Assembly: GCA_013399875.1 (NCBI GenBank)
Contig: VXAZ01000263.1
Coordinates: forward strand, 497,262-561,261
Direction: 5' to 3'
Length of the DNA stretch: 64,000 bases
Source: Gymnorhina tibicen
Lineage: Eukaryota; Chordata; Aves; Passeriformes; Artamidae
How positions within the stretch are numbered: the first letter of the stretch is position 1; every line of letters starts with the position of its first letter. Below the pieces are notes generated by a model. It did not search any database. It worked only from the letters and a program-made list of their open reading frames with translations, and was not told the origin of the DNA. The position numbers and the translations under genes were made by a program. Shown here piece after piece: positions 24,504-36,610 of this stretch.

Positions 24504-25804
24504 ACACCAGGGGTTGGTTTTTGAATTCTTTCCGGAAGGGTTTTGGTGGAGCCTGATGCTAGTTCTCAGGTGCAGCAGTGTGCTCTCCTGCTGGTTTGGC
24601 AGTGTGTTTGCCTTGTTCCCAAGTGGTAGACAGAACAAAGACTGCTTAATTTTGGCAGCTACAAATAGGAATGGGTAAAAAGTCTGGCTGCAAACTGGCT
24701 AACGTGCTCAGAGAAGGTGCCCCAAGAACTGATGGGTAAATCCCCTGCAGTGGGTTGCCTTTTAACAGAAAGTTGTATGAGGATAGCACAGTACCATTTC
24801 AAACAAAAGCTAATATTAAGCCTAGCCAGACTGCAAGTAACCCAAAAATTACTCTATTTCTATAGTAGGACACGTTTTGAATGCAGGTGCCTGACCAAAC
24901 TGGAATGGAATTTAAAAAAATTCTTTTGGCTTAAAGGAAGTAAAATTACTTTCTGAGATCAGTACTGCACCTTGCTTTAGAAAGCATCTTAGTTTTGAAA
25001 TTTTCTATAGCAATAAAGCAATTTATTTAAACTCCTTCTAGCAACCCACAACCCAATTTTCCTTTTTCATTACAAGTGTTCATGACAAACACATCATCCA
25101 GGATTTTTCTGTGTATGCAGACATGAATACAGCTTCCCTAAGTAATGGGATTGCCTGTTTTATACCAGATACACATTTAACACATACATTTGTAATGCAA
25201 TCATTGATGCAATGGATTAAATATGGAAACTACTAAACCCCAGAAGAAACTAATTTTCAGTCACTGATAGGCTAGAAGGATTCATGTACACTAGGAGGAA
25301 CTAGTGCAACAAATAGAAAATGTAAACTGTGACAGTATTCCTTGATTTATCAAAATTATGGGAGTAAGTCTGTATGCCAAAAATAGACGGGTTTGAAGCT
25401 GTATTAAACCACAATATTTTAAATAAACATAAATACAAGTGTGTGCAGAAATTATGTTAAAAGAACAGTTTTAAGATTGCAGAGTCACTTTACCAAAAAA
25501 TCAGGAAAAGTCAGAATTACAGTGATTATCAGGAGATAAATGTCCACTCCACCGTGTCTATGTATCATGACATAGTTTTTAATGACACAGTTGCATATAG
25601 ATTTTTTCCAAAGGACCATACCTCATTCATCATGCAGGATGGATGCTGCTCACTTAATCAGCAGTTATTCAGTCTCTTGTTTACTCCATATTGCATAGAC
25701 GAGAGGACTCAAGCCTTATTTGCTGCACACTATTCAAACCCTTCTTTAAAGACAGAATTTTCAGTTGCCTCCTGGGTTTTTCTATTGAGCTCATCCCTGT
25801 GGTA

Positions 25805-25900
25805 TCTGAGCACTTTGCAATGAATGCATTTATTTATACAAGACCCTTGTGAGAATAAGAGATATTATTAGCTCTGTTTTACAGATTCACAGGCAAAATT
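25805..25900 (-). mobile_element. MIR/L2-like ancient fragment
   Basis: The plus strand has, in order, 'gagcactttgcaatgaatg', an AT-rich spacer, 'acccttgtgaga', 'tattatta' and 'gttttacagattcacaggc'. This is the order seen in the reverse complement of the 3' half shared by MIR SINEs and L2 LINEs: a GAGCACTTTACA block, an ACCCTGTGAGG block, TATTATTATCCCC and ATTTTACAGATGAGGAAACTGAGGC. The match is diverged, as expected for an amniote-wide fossil. I cannot decide between MIR and L2 by eye. Confidence 0.55.
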
Positions 25901-26234
25901 CTGATTTTTCAGTCTGAGGCACCTGTGGCCAGGGTTTTCCAGTGTGCTCAGCTTTATCTGTTTAAAGCAGAGTTCGGGTCCTATTGAGCTCAGTTGCAGG
26001 TGGAATACTCAGCATTTCAGGAAATCAGGCTCCAGAGTATGAAGTCAGATACTCAGAATATAAAACACAGAGAATTTCTTTCTGCTTAGAAGAAGTTTGC
26101 TTTTTGCTGTTCCTGATTTCTTGTCTGATCTACTCCTTCTCCCTGACCCCTTCCCGTATCCCTGACTGCTGCCCTGTGTCCTCTCAGGCACAATGAGGGG
26201 AACCAGGCTCAGGCATGGCCGTGATTGGGCAATG

Positions 26235-26690
26235 CAAAAGGCGGAATTCAGAGGGTGGACAGCAAGAAGGGGCTCGAAGGGGGGATTTAGAAACTTTGTC
26301 TGGGCGGGTAGGCATGGTGCTAGAAAAGCCAGTGCTCAGCTGGAGTTGATACTTGTGAGAGATATCAAGGAAAACAATAGAAGCTTCTGTGCTACTTAGC
26401 AGTAAAAGGATGAACAAGAAAAATGTGGGCCCATTGCTGAACGGGGCAGGTGATTTAGTGAAAGGAGACAGAAGTCAGCCTGGATATAAGAAAAAATATT
26501 TCCCAGTGAGAACAGTCAGGCTGTGGAGCTGGTTGCTGAGAGAGGCTGAGCAGGCCCCACCCTTGGAAGTTTTGAAGGAGGTTAAAAGGATACAGCCCTG
26601 ATAAGCTTGATCTGACTTCTTGACTGGCACTGCTTTCAGCAGGAGTTTGGACTAAGGAAATTCCTAGTGTCTTTCCCACAGAATTACACT
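26235..26690 (+). mobile_element. CR1 retrotransposon with internal deletion of the RT core
   Basis: This plus-strand CR1 keeps two distant parts of the element joined together. The first part (about 26235-26465) encodes the linker between endonuclease and reverse transcriptase, with GARKASAQLELILVRDIKEN and, after a frame change, NVGPLLNGAGDLV. At about 26465-26480 it jumps directly to the far C-terminal end of ORF2 (PGYKKKYFPV, then a degraded form of the usual tryptophan and SLE-like segments). It then runs into the CR1 3' region ('ggagtttggacta' at 26643-26655). From the usual order of the family, the whole reverse-transcriptase domain is missing, roughly 1 kb or more. Internal deletion of one copy, or two separate truncated copies lying end to end, are both possible. 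In-frame stops make it dead. Both outer boundaries are approximate. Confidence 0.72.
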
Positions 26691-27134
26691 GCAGTTTCAT
26701 CTCCACTCTATTTTACAAGAATGTTTTTCCCAAAAAACAACAACTCATCTAAGATTTTGCTGTGGTCTTTTTAAGATTTGAACTACAGTTTTCAGAAACT
26801 TAACTGCAAGAATCACACTTTAGTCCTGGGCTGGTTCATGTCCAGTGGGGCAGACATTTAGCATTTACTTAAATCTTCCCTGCATGTATGAACTGAGAGA
26901 TTCTCTTCTTCTCTTGCAATGGGCTACAATGAGGTGAAATTTGGAAATTTTACTTGTGGGAAGAGGAAAATTACACTCCTGACATGAGAACCACAGTTTC
27001 TTTATAATAGGAGGAGGCAGGTACTTTTCAAATTGAGGTTGGGAGAAGGTGCCAAAAAAAAAAGTGAAAAAATAAGTGTTTTCCCCTAACCTCATATAAA
27101 CAGTAATATTTACCACAAATAAAGAAAACCACTA

Positions 27135-27150
27135 ACCACCACCACCACCA
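27135..27150. repeat. (ACC)5 microsatellite
   Basis: Five perfect ACC units plus one base. Confidence 0.9.
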
Positions 27151-27710
27151 TAAGGAATATTTCCACTAAATAGCTGTAGTAGTCTCACAAAGCTGTAAGC
27201 AATCCAGCTTACAATACTGTCTGGTGTTGAGAAGAGTCTTAAAATACATCATGATCTCCAAGTCACCTAGGACAAGGGGATTTGTAGGAATCTTTCTGCA
27301 CATTACTTTCCCATGATAAAGATACAGCAAGCAGGAAACACACACTGCCAGAAAAGAATGACAGATCCAAACCAGCCTCAACTGTGGTTCTCTCGGGTGC
27401 ATAGCCTGAAGTATCTCCTCATTCTCACAGAAACATTTCTGCATATTCTCTTTTTGTGTGCAGTAATGTGGATCAAATGAAAATAAGAAAAGTCCTTAAG
27501 AATTTTTCCATCTATAAATGGATTCCAGAAATTTCAAAACGCATTGCCAATACAGATGTAGTTTAAAGGTTTGAAAATAGAAAATGTTGCATAAGTGTAA
27601 AGCTGTACCCTTCTGATTCCTTGCTCATTTTCTTTCAACCGACAGAATGGTTTTAAGCTTCCGGGAGGGCAGAGGACATGTTATTTCTGTATGAATAAAA
27701 TTTACTTTAG

Positions 27711-27730
27711 TTATGTTTACATAAACATAA
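27711..27730. other. Palindromic forkhead-like site
   Basis: TTATGTTTACATAAACATAA is a 9-bp inverted repeat around a CA centre. It holds two head-to-head TGTTTA forkhead-type cores and directly abuts the CA microsatellite. Function is only inference. Confidence 0.4.
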
Positions 27731-27750
27731 ACACACACACACACAAACAC
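27731..27750. repeat. (AC)n microsatellite
   Basis: Seven AC units followed by an interrupted AAACAC. Confidence 0.9.
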
Positions 27751-30700
27751 ATGTGAAGAAACAGTTACACTAAACTAGAAGGCACATTTACCTGAGGAAC
27801 ACATTAGTGCAGACAGATTTCTGTCGTTAACTAAGTCACTTTTAAACCCATGCAAGTTTTTCACCCTTCACTAGATGCAGTGACTAAATATTGTTTCCTT
27901 AGTTGAATGCTTATTGAGGTCCATGCTGAAATCCATGTTAGGCAGTTATCTTGCTTCCAGAGTGGAGGTCTTTGCAGAACCATTGTCAGAGCTGGGAAGC
28001 TGAAATCCTCCTGTAGTGTCAAGTGTACAACCTCTCTCCACCCCTCTCCTAACATTAACATTTTTTAACATGAGCAGCTGGGGGGGGCAGGGCTCCCGAA
28101 TTGGATGTACCTGTGAGTCCACTGAGATTGCTGGGATCTAGATGGGGCTGCTGAACCTCGGTTGCTCATCAAACAACCAAAGCATTCAAGTTGTGGGCAA
28201 TATAATCTTCACCAGCATCTTCAGGTTTTAACATTTACAGCTCTGGTCACCATGAGCAGTGACGGTGCCCCTTCTAGCCCCATGCTGCCCACAGGAAATA
28301 AGTTGGGAGACCACTTTGTCCCTTTCTCAGATGGATTCACAGCTGCATGCTGAGCCATGCCCTGCAACATGACTGAAGTTCAGCCAGGAGATGAATGAAT
28401 GAATGCCTAGATGTCACAGCGGGCTTAATCCCTGTAACTTTAATTTCCTTTACCTTTGTAGACTGGCAAAAGGAAGATGTAACTTCCTAATTTTTTTTTT
28501 AAGGGAATGAATCCTGTGGCTGTAGGGGATGGCCTTCATTGAAGTAACTTTCTATTTACTATCAAAAAAGAAAGCTTTAGGTTTATTGGAATTATTCAGT
28601 GAAAAAGCTCAGAAAAAACAGGTCATCCTTCTATCTCTCATTTCCTCTGCTTCTTTTCTACTCCCTCATATGGTTTGAAGGGGACTTTTTGACATTTGCT
28701 CTTCAATTTGGGGCTGTTTTCGGCACTAATTTTTAGTTTCACTGGGAGCATTTGAACACTTGAATAGCATTTCTCTTATCTTCACCACACCAAGTAGTTA
28801 CTGCTACAAAGGGGTGAGAGATAGAGAGAGGCACCTGGTACTTCCCAGCTGAGGCAACTGCTGCTACTAACCTGCTTTTTCTACTGAACGCTGAGTCATG
28901 CATTAGGGTCGAAACAAGATTTATTTATCTGAGTTAGAAGAAATAAATGAAAATTGAGAACAGACAGTAGTCATTGACAGTCAGTTGGTACCTAGTGAAT
29001 TATATTCTTGAGTTAGCAGGGATTCGTACGTTCACTGAGTAACTTTTTTCAAGTACACAGTTGCTCTCGGAGACATCTGTGATGGTACTAATTCTATGAT
29101 TATAACTCTCTCTATCTCTTGAGCCTCTTCACTTCCTGCTTGATAATTTTGCATCTTTAGAGAAGTCCAAGAAAAAGATCTCTTTTTCACAAGAAGGAAG
29201 CATCATGTGCATCGTGAGAGTCTCACTGACATGTGGCTCCTTAGACCTGTGGCCTCATAGTCAGTTTATGATTTTGGGGGGGACACGTTTAGAGTTTGTC
29301 AGACCTTGCTGGTGAATTGGTATGGACAATTTTCGGGATTTTTGGTTGCCAAAGTGCAATAAAAAAAGGAAAGCATTTAATGAACAATTATCTGTTACAA
29401 TGCTGCTTGCTGTTGGTGGCTCCACTTGGCCCAAGGCTCTCAAACCAGGGACAGGGCTGGTGTGGGATTTTGCTGTGAAGACAAAGGTGCTGGAAAGTCG
29501 TTTGGCTCTGTGCTCCCACAGAGCTGATGCTGGGGAAGAGAAAGGAAAATGGCCAGGCTAGGAAGGTTTCTTTAAGTGGGAGGTAAAAAGCTGAGGAAAG
29601 TTTATAGATGGAGGATGTGCAGTGAAGGGAAGAAAGATTCACTGTAGTTTTCAGTGGTAATCTTGTTCTTCATTTTTTTAACAAACTTCTTTGTTCAGTT
29701 CAGAAGAAAAGATGAATAAGAAGGGGCAGGATGGTAGCATAGAAAACAGTGAATGCTAGAGAAAAGGTAAATCAGTTATGCCTACTTACTGTAGTACAAA
29801 CATACAAGATAATAGGATATTGGAAACATGTCTGTCAAAGCAAAGAAGCCAGGGAGAAAGGCCAAATACAAGTGAGAGTCACCTATTTTCTGAGTTCAAT
29901 ATCCATAACAGGCATTCATGAACAAGCCTAGACTGTTATTTTTAAGGTCTGCAATACAGTTATTGCACATCACATTGACACCAGGGCAGAGGTGACTGGG
30001 ATTTGTAAAGGGACGAAGTGCACCAACTCAAGGTGACAACTCAATTGTCTAGATCCATTCAAACATGCTACAAAGGCAAAGAGGATGTGAGTGACATCTT
30101 TGTAATGTGGTAATCCAAGGCCCCTCTACCAGCTCTTGCAAGTAGTGGGAGGCCCTTGGGCTTTGGCTTTGTGAGAAGTGTGTTCTTCAAGGGGGGGCTG
30201 CTGTGGAAGATGGAAACCACCCTGTGCAGTCAGCAACCCCACAGGTTCCCAGGAAAGCCTGTTCCTGGGCAGAGAAGAAAAAAGGTCCCAACTAAGCAAA
30301 AGGGAGGGCAGAAAGCTTGCTTGGGCTCTATCTCCGTGCTGTCTCATGCATCAATACAGCTCTTACAGGATGCATCCTGCAGCTTCCACAAAGTCCTTGT
30401 CCGGTTTGGCAACAGCAGCTGACAAAGTGCAGAGGGCTGTTGGGGAGTTACTACTTCTGCAGACCCTTGATCTGAAGGTAAGTGAGTGAGATGCTACCCA
30501 GAGGGCCTAAAAGGGAGTAGAAGTTTATAGAGATGACATTTCACTTTATGGGAAGCAAAAGGAAGGACATGATGTAATCACTTCTGGGTATTATCTTAAA
30601 GGCTCCTGGACTCCAGTGGAATGTAGAAAAACATAGACTGTCAGAAGTGAGGTTGTGGCATTTAAAGTATATCACTGCTGAATCTGCCTGGGGAGCAGAA

Positions 30701-33700
30701 CAACACAGGCACTGTTTTCTAAAAACATTCATCCTAGCTTTAGGATATTCTTGAAATGGACACTCAGAGAAATAAAGAGCTCAGAAATTATGCTGCTTGG
30801 GAGCTTTGATTGGAATAAATTACAATCAGGAACATTATCTTTCGTAAAACAAGCTCTTTTTGGTTCAAACCCCTTCTGCTCCTTCTGAAGCATCAGAGGG
30901 CAGTAGAATTACTTTGGTGTAAAGTTATTTATTTCCAGACTTCTGGTAGGCTGCAGTGAATTATAGTTACTGAACCAGCTTTTATCTAAGGTTCCTGCAA
31001 CTGAGCAATTAACTTTCTGACTTTTACACTAAAGCAATTCATGTAAACAGATTGTGGTTATGAAGCAAAATGTTTAGCAAGTCATAAATTGTGAATCAGT
31101 TGTTGATTTGTCCTTTTTTTTTTCTTTTATTTTCTGAACAAAACATAAATTTTCTGACTGTAGTGGGATTTTTTTTTCCCGGATATACTGAAATGTGCAT
31201 ATCTTTGGGATGTAGAAGAACCCCCAGAAAGAGTTTAAACTCCTGGCAGTTTACCATGAGGGTTGAGAGGATTCCTCTAAGGAAGAGGCATTTGGGAATC
31301 GTTACAAACAAGATTCCATTGGTTACAATGGAATATAAATTTATAAGCAGGAAAAGATTACCTTGCATTTACCACAAATAAGAAAATGTGGCCGTGCAGT
31401 TAATGTGAGGTAGGTCAGGCTATATAAATTAATCTCCTCTCTTATCCTTCCTACTTCAGTGAGTAGCCAAGCCTACAGGATAAGTAATGTATCTCCTTTG
31501 CATGATGATACTTCCAATCCTTTGTCCTTGCTTTGCGGAGCTCAACAGTATTGCCGCATAAAGTATCATCAATATCACAGAAGCTTGCCCCTTTTGAATA
31601 GATGGGACACCTTCAGAGTCCCTGCGGATACAGGCCTTGTTTAATTTAGACTTTGGCTCACAGCTGCAAGAGCTACGTCGATGGTAACTTCTAGAGAATA
31701 GTTATATGCCTATTGACTTCCTCTAAGACTAGTCCTTGCACCTTCCTCAGAAGATATTGCACTCTGAAGATTATGGAGCAGAACATGATAAAAAGGACTT
31801 CTCTGACTCCTTTGACTGCTTAATAATTAACTATATGACCTCTGTTTAGAAGAAAAGCCAAGCTAATTAAAGCATACTTCAACAGATTGTATTGCCTATA
31901 ATATGACTATGATGTATAATGTAAATCTAGGAAATATGAAGATTGAGTGTGGATAAAATGTTCCACTGTACACCGTCACAGGGATTATAAGAGCACTTCT
32001 TTGCAAATGTCTTCATTGATTCATTTTATGGCACTTTGCATCACTATGTAATCATGTATAATTGCTTGAAAAAACACTTAGACTTGTGGCCCCTTGGGGT
32101 GCAACTGAGTCAGAGAGAGACAAAAAAGGGTCAGTGTTGAGTAAGGACTGAAAGTTTCTGCGGTAGTACAGCATGTTCCCTGGAAGTGGAAATGTTTCTG
32201 CTACAGCTCCCTCAGGAGGGCTCATTTCAGTGATCTACATCCTACATACTTTTATTCCAAGTTATGTAGTTTTAATCCAGACTTGAAACCTTTTCTGCCA
32301 CCTATTGCTTTAGCATCATTGTTGTCCTGTTACCTCAAAAACCGTGCTTATGATCAATTAAAACTCAGAAATGTCTTCTATCAGGTTTCTGAAAGTAATT
32401 TTAAAAAAAAATCACAATGTCGAAGGGAGTAAAACAAATGCTTTTATCTCCATTTTCAAGGTAGAAATGTGGAGGAAAAAGTGGAATTAGGTTTCTCTGG
32501 GAGCAGGGCTGTTACAGAACTGAGGATGGCCTGGTGTTATTGAATCCTACCTTGGCTTAGAACAACAGCCATGCTCTTAAAGAGTTTATACATTGTCTTC
32601 ATGACAGGTTGGGCTTTTTTTGCCTTAGGTACTCTTACATGCACAGAATTGACGTTCTGTGACGGTCAGCTGGAGCCTTTTGACAATTAACTGAAAGGTT
32701 AGTGTAGGAAAAGAAGATAGAGTCCTTTTTCTTTATGAATCTTTTCACAGGTGTGGACTATCTCATTAGTTGACTTTGTTATTTGACAGTTGTGAAAAGT
32801 GTCATGAGGTCTGAATGACTGCAATTACTACTCACCTTGTTCTCTGTGCCTTGACTCAAATGCCTTTAGGTAATTTGCAAAATCCCGAGATAAAGGCTGA
32901 TATGCAAACACCATTCCTGAGATAAATGGCAACAAATGTTCTGTATGACATGCTTTATTTGTGAGGCACTCAGATAACACAGCGATTGGTGTCTGGTTAG
33001 ACAGATGGGGTTTTGTTATTTTTCTCTGATCCTTTAAAGTTGGATCTTCTGTTTTGAAAACTGATTTGACACCTGGTCAGACTGCTCAAACCAGAGGCTT
33101 GAGAGAGGTTGTACTATTTCAGTGTTATGAAGGCAGGCAAAATGCACAAGAGTGGTGAGGGCTAAACTGCACTTGCCTGGAGGAGTGAGAAATGGCATAC
33201 AAAGTGTGGACCATACAAAGTCTAGGTTCAATATGTCCTGTCTGGGTGAGTGAGTAGTTAGAGGTGTCTGTCTCTTGGCTGCAAGTCCCACCAGGCAGTG
33301 GTGATCAGGGCTCTGTGTCAGATTTTGGGCTATTGGCTTTTGCCTACATCGGGAGCCTCTGTGTCTGCAGCCCTGCAATGCTACAGTGCTGACCATGACC
33401 CTGAGACTGTGCACAGGAACCACCCTGGTCACTGCAGACAGGGAAGAGCAAATCAACACTCACACCATCCAGCCTGACATCTGGCCAAGCTGTGCCTCTG
33501 CAGTCCCGAATCAGAGCATTCCATGCAAATACGAAAATTCTTTCAAGGTCAAATCTTAGTTGCTCACAATCATACCATTCAAGTCAGAGGAGTGGTGAGA
33601 ATTAGCTGGATCTCAGATTTAACTTTGCCTTTCTTCTTCATCCAGTTTTGGAAGACATTTCTCAAGTGGTGTTCCTCTTGTGAATTTGGATTCACCTTTG

Positions 33701-33748
33701 TAATGACATCCCAAAATGAGGAAAGCACTCTTAAGTTATTCCTGGTTA

Positions 33749-33816
33749 ATGCTTGGTTTTCTCTATTGATTAACAATAACCCATGCTTGGTTTTCTCTCT
33801 AGATTAACAATAACCC
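33749..33816. repeat. 34-bp tandem duplication
   Basis: Unit 33749-33782 is repeated at 33783-33816 with about two mismatches. Both copies begin ATGCTTGGTTTTCTCT and end GATTAACAATAACCC. Confidence 0.92.
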
Positions 33817-34162
33817 CATATTTATTCCACTTTTTCCTTTCCCTGTTCCCACAGAAGAATAGTCTCTAACTTTGTAGTTGCAAATCCAGATCTGAAATCT
33901 GTGACAAGATCCTTTCCCCACCAGACAGTGGTTGGCCCTGTAGTGAAGTTCTGTGTTGATTTGAACAAGAAAATATTCTTTCATCCACGGGGTTTAATGG
34001 CCTGAAGATATCCATGGTAGGCCAACGGTGATCAAAATGCTGGAGGCATCATCTGTTTGGTTTTGGTAAAACATTCAGTGGTGTCAACCCAGATGTGGGT
34101 GGGAAAAAAATATGTTTTGAGTGCTAAAATTACAATAGGATACTAGGACTATGCTGTAAGTA

Positions 34163-34197
34163 CTTCTCTTTCTTTCTTTCTCTCTTTTCTTTTTTTT

Positions 34198-34244
<47 letters not shown>

Positions 34245-34307
34245 CTTTCTTTCTTTCTTTCTGTCTTTCTTTCTTTCCCTCCTTTCTTTCTTTCCCTCCT
34301 TTCTTTC

Positions 34308-34343
<36 letters not shown>

Positions 34344-34345
34344 TC
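34163..34345. repeat. (CTTT)n polypyrimidine microsatellite
   Basis: About 183 bases of almost pure CTTT repeats with CCCT, CTGT and longer T interruptions, flanked by ordinary sequence. Every base is a pyrimidine apart from a lone G near 34263. The Lys-Glu-Arg open frames on the minus strand are its translation, not a gene. A tract this long can form triplex DNA and tends to vary in length between individuals and assemblies. Confidence 0.97.
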
Positions 34346-36451
34346 ATGTAAAAAAAAAGAAGAGTTGAACACAGATACTTTCAATTTCAGTGAGACAGCT
34401 CCCTCCCCTTTTTTTTTCTATTAGCCTACAATAATTAATTTAAGCAAAGTGACACGATTTTAGAGGTCACACCATTGAATTTCAGACAGCTGAGACATGT
34501 CTAATTTAGCTGCCCTGTCTACATAGGCCTGCTGAACAATCAGTGGAAGCAGAGGTGCTTTTGCAGGGGCACTTGAAATTTGAGTCACCTCCTGGAGGAG
34601 TTGTCTTTCTGGGTTAGTTATGTTGAGGCTTATGAACACTTAGTGCTGGTTAGCACCCTAATTTCACCTGAACATGAACATGCTTCTATGTCTTTCATGC
34701 CAGTTGTTTGTCCTTTTCTCATTCTTTTCTAACATTTTGATCAAATGAAAAAGCAAACTCTCATAGTTTAGGAACATTGATATACAATATTTTCATTTTG
34801 CTGCATTTCCCTCTATTTTTCCAGCTAAAATTATTTACTATATTTGATAAAATTTGTGAAGGGTTTTTTGTTGCTTTGGAACACTCTCTTCTAGTGACAT
34901 TACCAGTCTGCTGTCAAAATATTCAAGGTTAAAGCCAGCTATAGAATAAAGCAGATAGTTTCTGTTTTTTCCCATAGTCTTTGGATAAATACAAATTCCA
35001 GTTTCTCAGGCTGTTGACTTGGCAACTTTTACCAGAGGGGAATTCAGAGAGCATAGGAATAAAATTTCAGATAAACAGAGGAGTATCTTCCCCCTTTTAG
35101 GATGCCGACCACACCTTCATCAATCTCCTGTGAGGGAAGAGAGTTGAGTATACTAATGACAAAGTAGCAAATGTGCAAACTCCCTCAAGCAGCACTTAAA
35201 AACCTGCTTCATCACAGCAGTGTGACACAGACATGAATAGAGGATTGTTCTCTTACTTCAGATTCCAAGCAACCATCAACTTTACTGTGCATTTTCACCT
35301 ATGTGAATTACAAATTAGTGACAAATACATTTGAAAGCTAGTCATTACCTCAATCAGTCAATTATTCGAAAGATGTATCAGTGTGATTAGTTGCTCTCAG
35401 TTAATTACAGGAACAATAATTAGCTAATAAAGGAGTACGATCATTCATATAGTATTGATTTTCATTGTTTTGGAGATACTAATTTTAAAAGTCCTTTGAA
35501 TCTATATATTGAGAAAACACCCAAAATTACTCTTAAAATAATTTTTTTCAGGTTGTAGGCAGTGTTTTACTCTCTTCTAGTTCTTTCAGACAAACTTATG
35601 CTTCTGCCATCTTCTCAGCACTGGGTTCAGTTGAAAAATAATGAAATGATCTTCAAATGTAGCCTCAGTAGTGAATTGCTTTAAGAAGGTTGAGTGAAGG
35701 ATGATTAGACCACTTGCTGCTTTTAATCACTTCATTCCTGTCCAAATCTAAACTGATGCCCAAAACTGGCAAAGAAAGATGGGTATGTCAAAGACATTGT
35801 ATCTCATTCCTATAAAAACACAATTTGCTCTGAAATTACAGATGCAATACTATAGGATATCATACTTCTCCTCCCTAAAATTAGCACCTGAGGGAGAATG
35901 CATGGCAAAGGCGTTTTTTTAAACAAGATTGTGCCAGTTGGTTCCTTATATTTTGTATATCTTGCACTTTCTTCTCAGGACCTTCAGCCCAACTTGTTAA
36001 ATCTTTATAGCTCAGTCACATTCCCAAGTCTGAAAAACTATGAGAAAAGATGCAGATCCTCATGGGTAAAAAATAGCCATTGTGACACCCCAAGAGGCAT
36101 TTGCAAGTCCTACCCAGTGTGTCTGTCTTCCCCCGACAGGCTCAAGCTAAGGACAATAATCCAGCGCTGGATGAAGGAGACATTAGAGATGACCTTTTAG
36201 AAGACCTTCCCCTTCTCCCCATCTCTCCTGATATCTTAAAAACTGTATGATTATCAGAGGGTTTTGGTTTTAATATTTTAATTTTCATTTCACCTCTATT
36301 TTTACTCTGAAAGCCTCTCTTGATTCCTGCTCCAGTTCTAGCTGCCCTGGGCAAAAATTCCATTAACATATCACTAATACCCTCCACTTATTTATTTAAA
36401 AAAAATTGGTAAAGCCCAGTAAGATCTCAGTAGACTATGATCATCTTTAAC
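34346..36451. other. No gene seen; AT-rich unique sequence
   Basis: No gene or repeat recognised. About 35339-35480 is dense in TAAT, ATTA and AATTAG cores with little simple repetition, the look of a conserved non-coding element. I cannot show conservation from one genome. Confidence 0.5.
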
Positions 36452-36610
36452 TTAGTATAGTCTAGAGGTTAAAGCAATATAATAGAAGGCAGGAATATCT
36501 GCATCTGACAAAAATTCTCTCAGAAAATCATATAAGCTCTGTATCACAGGTTCTTTACATGTAATGTAAGATTTATACCTGACAAGGTGTTGTGAGACAT
36601 CTATATATGG
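36452..36610 (+). mobile_element. MIR-like SINE, near full length
   Basis: The block starts TAGTATAGTCTAGAGGTTAA, close to the tRNA-derived head of MIR (ACAGTATAGCATAGTGGTTAA), which contains the pol III A box. It continues with 'ggcaggaatatctgcatctg' where MIR has GTCAGGAGACCTGGGTTC, then 'gtaatgtaagatttatacct' and 'gtgttgtgagacatc' where MIR has TGTAAAATGGGGATAATAATACCT and GGTTGTTGTGAGGAT. Order and spacing agree, while individual bases are diverged, so this is an old copy. The B box is not clear and the element is surely silent. Confidence 0.6.

Larger units (their letters stand above)
16231..25800. other. No gene seen; unique sequence with minor simple repeats
   Basis: No gene, RNA or clear mobile element recognised. 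GC-richer patches near 19590-19930, 20180-20600 and 22340-23110 have several overlapping open frames on both strands, none like a known protein. Low-complexity sites within it are listed separately (17701-17726, 20526-20593, 24486-24503). Confidence 0.55.
26691..33748. other. No gene seen; unique sequence
   Basis: No gene or clear mobile element recognised. GC-richer patches at 30120-30490 and 33050-33480 carry open frames on either strand (one of 141 codons on the minus strand at 33034-33459) with no recognisable motif. A stretch at about 32430-32510 ('tttatctccattttcaagg') faintly recalls the MIR/L2 reverse complement. Confidence 0.5.

Noticed and set aside
30861..30880. GGTTCAAACCCC resembling a tRNA B box
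   Set aside because: No A box at the right distance and no cloverleaf could be drawn.
34084..34384. Lys/Glu/Arg-repeat frames on the minus strand
   Set aside because: They are the translation of the (CTTT)n microsatellite.
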